This document shows positions 54,283-64,000 of a DNA stretch of 64,000 nt, piece by piece. The DNA is taken from assembly GCF_900090045.1 (NCBI RefSeq), contig NC_041775.1, positions 1,317,518 to 1,381,517 of the forward strand, in the 5' to 3' direction. The notes beneath the pieces were generated by a model. That model was not told the DNA's origin and did no database searches. It saw only the letters and a list, made by a program, of their open reading frames with translations. The DNA comes from Plasmodium malariae. Its lineage: Eukaryota > Apicomplexa > Aconoidasida > Haemosporida > Plasmodiidae. Each line of letters opens with the position of its first letter. Positions within the stretch are counted from its first letter, which is position 1. The translations under genes were made by a program, and so were the position numbers.

Positions 54283-55264
54283 CTATTTCATTTTCTTTTC
54301 TATAAGCCATACATTCCACTGTTTATTTTCTATCCAATTTATATAAAAGGATATCAACCATTTGTTATAGTCGGTCATAACTTCTTTACACCACTGTTTT
54401 ACCATCATGTTTACGTCATCTATATATTTTTTTTTAATACGCCTAATTAAAAAGTTCCACAAATATTCCTCATTTCTTATTCTTTGGTCCCATTGTCTAT
54501 ACGCTGAAACTTTTATATAAATATCTTTATCTAGAAATAATAATTTTTCCACCCAGCGTGTCCAGCGATCAACTTCGTATAACCTATACGGATGTGAATC
54601 CCATTCATTCTTCTTCTTTTCTTTCCAATTAATTAACTTGCATGTCATAATTTTATTGTAAGATGATATAATTTCATTGAACCAACTTTCAAAATCTGAT
54701 GTTATATAATTTAATCCATGTGTTTTGAACCATTCTATCCATTGATTGTCACTCCAATTCGAGCATACATCATAAAGATCTGATTTATATTCTTCCTTCA
54801 TATTGGGATTATAGTGTAACCATTTTTCCTCTAAGTTGTACAAAAAATTATTCCATTTCTCATTTTTGTTTCCAAACCAAGCATTATTTTTCTTTTTAAA
54901 ATCCTTTATCATATCTTTTTTTTGTTTTTTAAACCATAAATTCCAATTATGATTTTTTTTTTCTTCTAACTTTTTAAATTCCCATATTTTTTGTCTTAAA
55001 TATTCGTTTGGCATATCCTCAGGACCATTATAAGACTTACAAAGTGGAGGCTTTGTTTTTCCAGTACATATCTAAATAAAATATTTAAGAAAAAACATAT
55101 TTTTTATATTAATATAATTTTTGAATTGTATTAACTAAAATTTAAATATATCTTTTTGAAATATTTTATTATACCCCCCTAAAGCAACCATTAACACTTT
55201 CAGAGGTAGAAGATAATTTAAATATAACAGCGGAAGCTGATACAAAAAAGAGTATTGACTTCAT
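54283..55264 (-). CDS. Tryptophan-rich antigen family protein, two exons, intact
   Basis: Exon 1 is 55264-55175 (30 codons, a signal-peptide-like sequence starting MKSILFFVSASAVIF). Exon 2 is 55071-54283, with a 103-base intron (donor GTATAA, acceptor TTTAG), phase 0. The product is 292 aa. Exon 2 begins with a short linker holding two cysteines, then a long domain with 21 tryptophans in about 243 residues, spaced in W-x(8-12)-W fashion and embedded in Lys/Glu/Asn helices. Landmarks are NWSDNQWIEWFK, DRWTRWVEK and the C-terminal NWIENKQWNVW. This is the tryptophan-rich domain of Plasmodium TRAg or Pv-fam-a-type proteins, several of which are reported to bind erythrocytes or be exported to the host-cell surface. 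No PEXEL and no TM after the signal are seen. Another donor at Asn-Gly in exon 1 is possible but would change phase. Its orientation is opposite to the fam-l and fam-m genes. Confidence 0.85.
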
Positions 55265-58113
55265 CTTAAATATTTTATAGTTTTATTTTATATTATTTCT
55301 TTTTCAATAAAATATATTAAATTACAAAAGCATGAACTCTAAAATAATAAGTATAAAAATAACGCGGAACATTAGAAAATGGTTTACAAAAAGTATTTAA
55401 ATTACTATTTAAAAAAAAATAATAAAATAAAAATTTTTCAATGAAAAAAATATGGATCAAAAAAATTAAGAATTCTAATTTTTATAATAAGGTTAAAACA
55501 ATTCTATAGAGAAACACCTATATTTACTTAAATGTAATTAAATATTTATTTATGTACCTTGGTCAACTTACAATATTTTAATAATATTTAATTATTTTTT
55601 TTTTTAAATATTTAATTTAAAAATATAAATAATAATAAAATATGGGATTATTGTAAAACTTAAACTAAACATGTATATGTATATATGTATATATAGATAT
55701 AGGTATAGATATAGATAGAAAGATAAAATTTCAAGCGTTATAATAGGTAATCACATTCGTTACTTTTTAACATATAAGTATATCATCAATATTATCCATA
55801 CATGTTTTATTAATAAATATGTTACCCCTTCATTAACATTCTTACTATTATAATTTCTTTTTTTTTATAAAAATATTATTCTGCGTAATTATGTGATTAT
55901 AATAAATATAATAATTTAGAAATGAAGATAAAAATTAAATTAGAAAAAAATACAAAAAAATAAAAATTACAATATTGAATTTATACTTAAATTATGTTTA
56001 AACATAATTGACAATTATACAGAGAATAATAATAAGGAATTAAAAAAAAACTTTTTAACATTTAAAATGGATTATATTTTCCTTAGGTTTTTTACACTTT
56101 TTTTCAAAAATTTACTTACATTATTTTAGGAATATTTTTAATTTTGTTTTTTATTTTTCTAATCGTTCTATTATTTTCTGAATTTATTTTATGTAGTATA
56201 TATATTCTTCTTAGTTTTTTATTTTTATTCTCTTTTTACTTTATATCTTAATTTTTTAAACTTTGTTAATTATTTTTTCCTTTTTTTATGTTAATTATTG
56301 TTTCATTTTTTTATTTTATTTTTTGCTTCATATTTTATAGTTTTTGTCCAATTTTTTTTATTAATAAACGAAGTTCTGTAAAATTAAATTCTGATGCGTG
56401 CCATTATTTTTGACACAATTTGTTTAATTAAAAGAAATATTATTTACATATTTTTATTATTTTATATTTTTACTGATTGAATATTTCTGATATTAAAAAA
56501 TAAGAATAAATATAATGAAATATCCAAAGAAAATATTATTATATATCTCTTTTTTTGGTATGAATTTTATTAATTTTAAAGAAAACGGAATAACAATTTA
56601 CTTGTATAATTTTTTACTATTATACATTAATAACAGGAATATTATTTGTTATATTAATAAAATTTTATAATAAAGACTTTTTATTTATTAATATATTGTA
56701 AGAATTGTAATATTAAAAAATTTTAATTAATATTTTTAGAATAATTAAAAAAAAATTTTTTTTAATAGGAAGTAAAATATTATAAAAATATGGTACCAAA
56801 CTTTTTATGGTTGTTGAAATATGCACAAAAGGTAAAAAGGATTTATATTTTAAAAGGAAAAATTAACTTATTAAATGTGAAAGTGAGTATTTAGTTAAAA
56901 ATTAATATCAAGTTTTAGTGAGACAGAAGATGATAATATCATAAATATATTTATATAACATAGCATAGCATGGCAAATGAATAAAAATATTGCAAAATGG
57001 ATTTGATATATCATTTCCATGATTTACTATAAAGTTGTTAGTTTTAATAATATTTAAAAATCATTAATAATAATTATTTTACATTTTAGCAATTTATAAG
57101 TAATACAATAAATAATACAGTCCTTTAGAAATATTATTATATAACACTTACTAATGGAGAATGGCTCCCACAGTTGTAGTAAAATATAAAGCAAAATGAT
57201 TTATGCTATCTTTTTCCTATTTTCCTATGAATGGAAAAATATTCTTTTTATCAATATATATATATATATATGTGTGAATGTGTTTCGTTTATTATGCAAT
57301 ATATACTATGGAGAAAATGAATTTCGTCATTAAGAAATGGAATTTTTAAATTTAATTTTTAATTTGGAGAAAAAATAAATAATTTAAAAGAACACAAATA
57401 TATCTAACAGATAAGTGTTTAAAGATATACAATAAATGAACGCTATTAATATGCAAACATCAATTAACACATAACAGATTAAGATGTTTTCATTAAGTAT
57501 ATAGCATACATTTTTTTTTAATGTAACTTATAATATAAATTTTCTGCAAATTATCATTATGTTTCCATAAGGAGTTTTTTTCATTTTTTTTTTTTTTTGT
57601 GAACAAAATTTTATATAAATTAAAACATAAAACAGTCGAATTATGGGAATGTAAAAAATATACAAATAAATATATTTCTAAATGTGAAATAACTACATAT
57701 TATTATGTAATAGGATAAAATATAATTATAGAAATTTTTGTAATAATATTGTATTAATTCAAGAATAGTGTTACAATTTATTTATTTTGTTTTGTTTCCT
57801 TATGCCAAATTATAATTTTTTCCAAGTTAAAATTTTTGTAAAATATTAATATTAACTGCTTTTTTGTATAGGTATATTAATATCTTAGTACTTTTATTGA
57901 AACAAGTATTAATATATTGTTTTAATGGATAATATTACAGAAATAAAAAATGTATATAATTGTAATATATTTGAAGTGCTTCAATTTCAAACTTCATATT
58001 TAATGATTAATATTTCTTTTATTACTTATTACTTTATATTCATTTTCTTTATTATATAGAGACATTAAAAAATTTAAATAATATTTTTCATTAATAGCCT
58101 TTTTTCTTAAATA
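55265..58113. other. Intergenic stretch between tryptophan-rich and STP1 genes
   Basis: No gene seen. The right-hand part of this gap flanks the 3' end of the STP1 gene. It holds a compound GTATAT/GATATA repeat at 55671-55725 and an AT tract near 57,257. Confidence 0.5.
55671..55725. repeat. Compound ATGTATAT / TAGATA tandem repeat
   Basis: About three ATGTATAT-type units pass into four to five (T)AGATA-type units. It lies about 400 bases upstream of the tryptophan-rich gene's ATG. Confidence 0.75.
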
Positions 58114-60685
58114 TCATCTAAATATATTATGGAATATACCTATGAATTTATAGAAACTGTTATCTTCTATTTCATCCGATTTGTCTACTGTGCTATCACT
58201 AACTATAGAATTTGCATATAAGTCATCTTCTCTTATCCAATCTTCTATCTCATTTCTGAAACTATCTTTCCGTATATGAGCATTAAATTCCTCATTTCTT
58301 TTATTTTCTATATCATTTTTATTATATTCAATTATATTTTCTGTAATTTCTTGTTTTTTACTTGAATATCCTTCTCCTTCCATTCATTTATGGATCTATC
58401 CAAATATGATTCCCTATTTTCAAGGTTTACCTCCTTTTTACATTCTTCTAATACTGCTATAAGCACGAGAATACAAAACTTTGTTAATAATTTTTTTTTT
58501 ATATATTTACATAATTCTTCATAATTTTCTTTGTGCTTCAATTCTTCTACATTTAATAGTGATACATAATTTTTAGTATCTTCATTTACACATTCATCTG
58601 AGATATTCTGCAACTCCTCTGCTAATCCATTATTCCAGTACTGATCAAAATATTGTTGTATAATTATACCCTTTTTTGATATCCACTGTCTCCATATATC
58701 TTTTTCTCTTTCTAAAAATGAAACTTTTTGAGTTTCATTTGAAGATTTCTTTTTATTTCTTCCATTTCTTGTATGTAAGCTACTTCCTTTTCCATTCATC
58801 CTTCAAATTATTAAACCAATCGTCTTTTTTCAGATTTGAGAAAGATTTCTATGTCTTGTATCCATTTTCTAGAATATTTTGTTTTTTAATATCACTGATA
58901 CATTTAACATTTTCTATTATTAGATCATCATCTTTTAAATTGGGATAGGTTGTATTCCTTTTTCGTGAACTCATCTATACATATTTCTAAGAATTCGTCT
59001 TTGTGGTTTCCCAATCTTCATTTATGCTTTCTTCGAGTACTTCCATATGTACTTCTATTATGATTTTGATCTGTCTTTTTTTTGCTTCCACAAGTTTACT
59101 TTTTTTCTACGTTCATTTATTTTAATTTTTTTTGATTTCTTCATCATCATATATTGCGCGTTCTAAATGATCATCTGTGAAAAACTTACTTTTTTTATCA
59201 AATCGTGAAGGTACTTTTATTCTAAGGAATTTCATTTGTTTTCTTTTTATATATTTTTTTTTAAACATCCCTATTAATGCGTACTACAAAGAGAAAAAGA
59301 ACAAAACATTTATAAAATAAATTATTAGAATAATCAAATTATTATTATATATTTAGGCTTACGTTTGTATTTACTTTAATAAAAAAAGAAAATACAATAA
59401 TAGCAAGAATACTTATTAAAATAGATGTTGTATGAGTGTTAGATTGTTTTACTGCTTGTCCTGTAACATCTTTTTAAATACGTACACATATATATGTAAA
59501 ATAATTTGAGTATTTATTTTAAAGGTATCAAAATAAATAGCGTTGTTGTTACCTGAAGATATATTGGATACAGAAGGGGTAAGTGAAAGTGGAGGAGGAA
59601 TAGATAAAGGAGTTGTTTTAAAACTAAGGGGATCTACCGGTACTTCTGGTTTTGAAAGAAATGTAGAATTATGTAACGTTTTTTCTTCTTTTTCAGAAGC
59701 TGCTGTTATTTGTTCTTTTTTAGGTTGAGGATCCTGAATTTCCGTGCTGTCACCGTGCGTACTTGAAGCTTTTGTTGATGATAGTTCATCAGTTTGAGAT
59801 TGAAGATCCGGACCAACTTTTTCTTCTTCAGTTTTTTGTACAATTTTTTCTTTCTCTCCACTTAGAAGTTGCAAGTCTTGTTTCTGTGAATCTGGAGGAA
59901 TTGTTTTTTTTTCTGCAGATTCAGGCTGTTTCCGGGCAACTGCATGTTTAACTCGGCATGTAGGAAGTTCGCGAAATGTTCTAGAATTAAGTATGTCACA
60001 TTTTCTTGTTGGAAATTGGGACTGTGTATTTTTGCAATTGCTTTGTATGAGCACTTTGTGTGTACTAAAATGCTTACCTTTTTCCTTAATCCACGCATTA
60101 TATTCATCAATTTTACTTGAACATGTTTCATCACATTTATCAGAAATTATGCGTTTTCTTTTAATGCATTGTATTTCTTCCTGTCTTTTTTTTATTTCAT
60201 CGCATAAATTTAATGCTTTATAATTTAAATCTAAAATTTGTTTTTCATTATTATCTAAAATAGGAAAACATCCACCATATTTTAAAATAAGGGGTTTAAA
60301 ATAAGAATTTAAACTCCCCTTTAGTGTTCCTTCCCATTTTTCTTTTTCTAGAAAATAATATCGTGGTGGAGTCTTATTCTGAATTAGATAATCTGCCAAT
60401 TGTAAGCATTTAGTCCTAAAATTTTCTTTATTATTTTCATTATTTAATGAAGTAGTTGTTTGATTTACATGTTGTACAATCCTTTTAAATTCTTGATACT
60501 TGTACGTTTCTAAGGCTCCAGTACCTAGAACCATCAAATTCTAAATTCAAATGAATTATTAAGGATTATTTAAGCAATACTTTTTAGATTAGTTGTATTA
60601 TCATTTTTTTTATTATAGATAAACTGTGTACATATTTATTTATATGAAAAACAAGAAATATTACCGAAGATAAACATCCTTCCAT
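58114..60685 (-). pseudogene. STP1 gene, first three exons open, last exon shattered
   Basis: Exon 1 is 60685-60665 (MEGCLSS), exon 2 is 60540-59553, exon 3 is 59460-59375 and exon 4 starts at 59283. The splice sites are canonical and the phases agree (0, 1, 0). Exon 2 encodes the cysteine-containing STP1 head (GTGALETYKYQEFKRIV, then GGCFPILDNNEKQ, then CDETCSSK), followed by a Glu/Ser/Thr/Pro-rich low-complexity stretch. Exon 3 encodes a single membrane span (SILISILAIIVFSFFIK). Exon 4 opens with a basic segment but hits TAA at 59122-59124, leaving a possible 418-aa protein. Below this, STP1 C-terminal sequence continues in at least six frame pieces. These include IIIEVHMEVLEESINEDWE, then FLEREKDIWRQWISKKG within 58332-58799, and FRNEIEDWIREDD within 58114-58383. 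STP1 is a variant surface or exported family shared by P. malariae and P. ovale; its job is unknown. The intact front and ruined tail suggest decay confined to the cytoplasmic part or a truncated gene. Confidence 0.85.
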
Positions 60686-63673
60686 AATCGCAAAATATTA
60701 ATATTTTAGTTGCAAAACAAACTGTAGGAAAAATTAGAATATGTATATTTTTATTTCAGTAGAATAATTTTGAATTAATTTATCTTTATAAGAAGAATAT
60801 ATAAATTATCGTTAACGTAGAAATTTATATATGAACTTTAAAATAATTAAATGCATTAATATTTATATTATACAATTCATATCGTATTTCTCAAATAAAT
60901 ATAACATATAGGAGATATATATTAATCATAATTTGATATGATATAGTAGTTGAGTATATATTGAAAATAAAATTTATATTCTTTTTATAGAGAAAAATCC
61001 AAATAACTAACAATAAAAAATTGCATATAAGTAACATTAGTAAGTAATATAAAATGTTTTGAGTACAATTATCACTAATATGTATATTGTCTCATTTTTT
61101 ATTTTTTCTTTAATACAGAAAATATAAGTATTGTTACCTGTATTAAAGTATGCAATTCATTTTTTTTCTTCTTGCTTTCATGAAATAAATAATCTGTATA
61201 CCAAATTATTAATAGAACTAATAATATACTTTTTATTGATTATGTTATTTTGCTATATATATATTTTTTTTTGATATTAACCATTTTAGTGCTATAACTA
61301 TTTTGTTAATACTTTCTTTTATTTACAGCATCTAGTAGAGAGAACGGAAACAATATTATACAAATTATTCTAAATTGTTTTTGTAGTGAGAAAAGTAAAA
61401 AATATTAAATATACTTATAACACATAATATTATATATATATATAAATTAATTAGCTAATATTAATCATTCATAATGTATATATACCACTAAAAAAATAAA
61501 AGAATATAATTTAATATATATATATGTTCTCTAGCATATTAGAATTATCACTAATCGATATGAATGATTTAGTAGGGACTTAATTTTATTAAATATAATG
61601 TATATTTAGTTATATTAGTTAACTGAAATAAGCTTGAATAATTACTCTATATATGAAACATTATTATATATACTTATAGAACAAAAAGTATACTATAAAA
61701 TTAAAAATAAGTAAAATAAATTAAAGAATTATTCTAAAAAACAATAACATTAAAATTGCACGTAAGTAAATTAATGTATTATATTAAATAGTACAATAAC
61801 TATTGTAGTATTATAACTATATTTATGTATTTATCAAAATATATGTTAGAATAAATGCATTAAAAATAGTTAATTAATTTTTTATTTTTTACTAAGTTTG
61901 GTAACTCTAAGTGTATATCATTTTAACATTATTGATATATATATATTTAGTTGCAAAACAAAAAAGCTCATGTATTATTTTAAAATTCTTTTTATGTTTT
62001 GAATTTGTAAATATAATTAAAGAACATTTTTAAATTATTTGGAAAAACTTGTGTTATTCTGTAATTCTGTGAGTACATTATTTATAATTTCAATTACTTA
62101 TATGAAGCAAGTTCATACAGACGTAGAATAGTAAGAAAATTAAAAAATATATATGCATATTAATTTATGATAATTTTTTGTAAAATATTACATCACATAA
62201 TCATTTAGTTCAATATATTTAACTTAATTAAATTAAAATTAATAAAAATTAATTTTTTCATATATATTTAATTTTCAATTTTGGATTAATACAAATTTTT
62301 TGTTCCATACTTCTTTTTCTTTTATTGCATTAAATTTTATCTCATTACTTTTAAAAATAATTTAATTAATAACAATATATGAGGAAAAAATAAAAATAAT
62401 TTATTATTTTTTAAGGTATTATATAATCATTTTATGTATTTGAATACGTTACACGTTGGAAAGCATAACATACATAATTAGCTTGTGATAGTATATTATT
62501 ATGTGGTAAAATAAAAGGATATATGATTTTCTTAAATATCTGAAAAATTTTGGAAGAGATGATTAATAATTACTTTCCAGTATATATATGCAGCATTTCT
62601 TTTCTCTTTACCTTTATAAATTTACGAAAATATTTTTTTTTTGTTGTTTATGTATTTCTTATTATATTGTTTTAACAACTAATCAAATTTTTTTTATGTT
62701 ACTGCAGTTTATTTATGATATTTAATTTAAAATAATAAAAAATTAATAAATATTCATAAAACTTATTTAATGTTATTTCGTATAACTATGATTATTTTAT
62801 TTATATATTTAAAAATGTATATTTGTCAATGAAATAGATATTCTGAATATATAAAATTTTCAAATCAAAAACCCTAATTAAATTAAAATATATATGCGTT
62901 GAAAAGCATAAAGCTGAAATTAAACGTAAAAGTAAAGCTAATTAATTTACTTTAGTAACTTTATATAACATATAATAATTTTCCTTATTTAATATAAATA
63001 TATAATCCAGTTATTGTGCTACATATTATGTAAAAAGACGTTACGTATTTTAAATTATAGTTCATATTATTTTATAGTAACATTCATAATTATCAATGTA
63101 TTATAATACTGAAAATCATTTTAAACAATAATTTTAATGAAAATATATTGTAATATTATCTATATTCTTTTATTTATGTATACAAATGTAGACTCAGAAC
63201 ACAGTATACAAGGAAATTTTTTTTTATGTGATTTCACTAATAATGGAATAAACTATATTTATTAACATTATCATAATACAATATATGTAATATTATTATT
63301 ATTTTTTAAATATATCATTTAATCCTAATGTATAAACATATTATCTTTATACATATATTTTGTTTAATATCAAATTATGAATTTTTAGCACTAATACTTT
63401 AAATATTAAGTTCCATAATTTTTACATTCTTATTACTTAATTATAAGAGTATGTGTATTATTATGTATATTTAATCGTTCATTATAAGATAAGTTATTCG
63501 TATTATTACAAATGTTTAGTTAATTTAATGATAATTCTGTTTATCCGTTGCGACTACTGTTAATGTTAGGATTATTTAATTAGCAAATTGTCCTTTTTCT
63601 TATGTATCCATTTATATATTATATATATATAGATTATTTATACGAAATAGTATTTATCCTAACTACGTTCATA
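60686..63673. other. Intergenic A+T-rich stretch, 5' side of STP1
   Basis: No complete gene. On the minus strand at about 61,138-61,235 one open stretch encodes a hydrophobic segment (ILLVLLIIWYTDYLF) followed by a lysine-rich piece and a GTAACA donor. It has no start codon and no following exon, so it may be an orphan exon relic. The rest shows nothing supportable. Confidence 0.4.
61138..61235 (-). pseudogene. Possible orphan signal-anchor exon
   Basis: Read from 61,235 down, about 33 codons encode a TM-like stretch then HESKKKKNELHTLIQ and end at a GT donor (61137-61136). An in-frame TAA precedes it and no ATG is available. It resembles in outline a first exon of an exported protein, but no second exon is seen before the STP1 gene. 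Weak. Confidence 0.25.
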
Positions 63674-64000
63674 ATGGACAGTAATATGAATAAAACAGAT
63701 CCAACTAAAATTAATGGTTTTTTATATTCTACTCGTGTATGTTTTTTAATTTTTTTTTTGCACAGAATTTTTTTTTTTAATTTCATGTTTTTTTTATCAC
63801 ATTATTAAATTGATTTTCACATTGTGAATATTGTTCTTTTAGAATTATCGTCGGCCATATATCATTATATTCGAAATTTAATTATTAAAAAAAATTATTC
63901 TAGTACTTTTTGTTTTTTTTGTATTTTTAACATTACACTTTAGATAAATTTTTCAGGAACTGGTTTTATATTGAGCAAAATTATTATTGTAGAACATTTA
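63674..64000 (+). pseudogene. 5' exons of an unrecognised gene, one nonsense codon, cut by window edge
   Basis: A first exon at 63674-63736 encodes MDSNMNKTDPTKINGFLYST plus Arg and ends at a strong donor (GTATGT). A TTTTAG acceptor at 63841-63842 begins a second exon in the same phase, encoding NYRRPYIIIFEI. A TAA follows at 63879-63881, and then in the same frame a membrane-span-like LLKKIILVLFVFFVFLTLHF. Read-through past one stop gives a plausible N-terminus with a recessed hydrophobic segment, as in exported proteins such as the PHIST class, but I do not recognise the family. The window ends before any further exon. The nonsense codon may be real or an error. Confidence 0.35.

Noticed and set aside
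59543..60223. Open frames of 61-90 codons on the plus strand and in a second minus-strand frame within STP1
   Set aside because: They are shadows of STP1 exon 2, whose coding frame is supported by splice phases and family motifs.
1..64000. Search for tRNA, rRNA, CRISPR arrays, insertion sequences and telomere arrays
   Set aside because: None recognised; the sequence is eukaryotic subtelomeric DNA and its repeats are simple microsatellites.

Overview
This window reads as a subtelomeric stretch of a malaria-parasite chromosome, most likely Plasmodium malariae. It is extremely A+T-rich, with dinucleotide and homopolymer microsatellites throughout. The genes are small, two- to four-exon members of exported or surface multigene families. 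No housekeeping genes, tRNA, rRNA, CRISPR or bacterial-type features are visible. The species call rests on fam-l-like and fam-m-like two-exon genes (families described from P. malariae) next to STP1-like sequences, a PIR gene and a tryptophan-rich antigen gene. All family calls come from recognising protein patterns, not from a search.

Layout. Positions 1-52,000 carry mostly plus-strand genes: a two-TM exported protein with a canonical PEXEL (3.1-4.0 kb); a broken exported-protein gene (8.7-9.6 kb); a decayed minus-strand Pv-fam-d-like remnant (11.1-11.7 kb); an unassigned coding remnant (14.6-15.0 kb); another broken exported-protein gene (17.5-18.4 kb); two intact fam-l-like genes (21.4-22.4 and 24.4-25.3 kb); an intact three-exon PIR gene (30.0-31.9 kb); an intact two-TM exported protein (35.5-36.4 kb); a minus-strand STP1 3' fragment (38.5-39.5 kb); a fam-m gene with a frameshift at a T15 run (43.0-43.9 kb); a fam-l gene with one frameshift (45.8-46.8 kb); and a fam-m gene that lost its middle (49.9-50.3 kb). 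From 54 kb to 60.7 kb the genes are on the minus strand: an intact tryptophan-rich protein and an STP1 gene whose first three exons are open but whose last exon is shattered. The right edge (63.7-64.0 kb) holds the 5' exons of an unrecognised plus-strand gene with one nonsense codon.

How the genes fit together. Most plus-strand genes share one plan: a 25-29 codon hydrophobic first exon, an intron of about 120-130 bases, then a second exon with an export-type RxL motif and two C-terminal membrane spans. Such proteins are thought to be sent into the infected red cell, and PIR and STP1 proteins are variant surface or exported families. Several paralogues also share similar non-coding flanks about 300 bases before the ATG and 140-200 bases after the stop, as expected if whole gene cassettes were copied. 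Six genes look intact; the rest are broken to different degrees. I found no sign of a new kind of biological system. The points most worth checking are the shared flanks, a GC splice donor, the homopolymer frameshift, the STP1 gene with an open front, and the scattered coding fossils.
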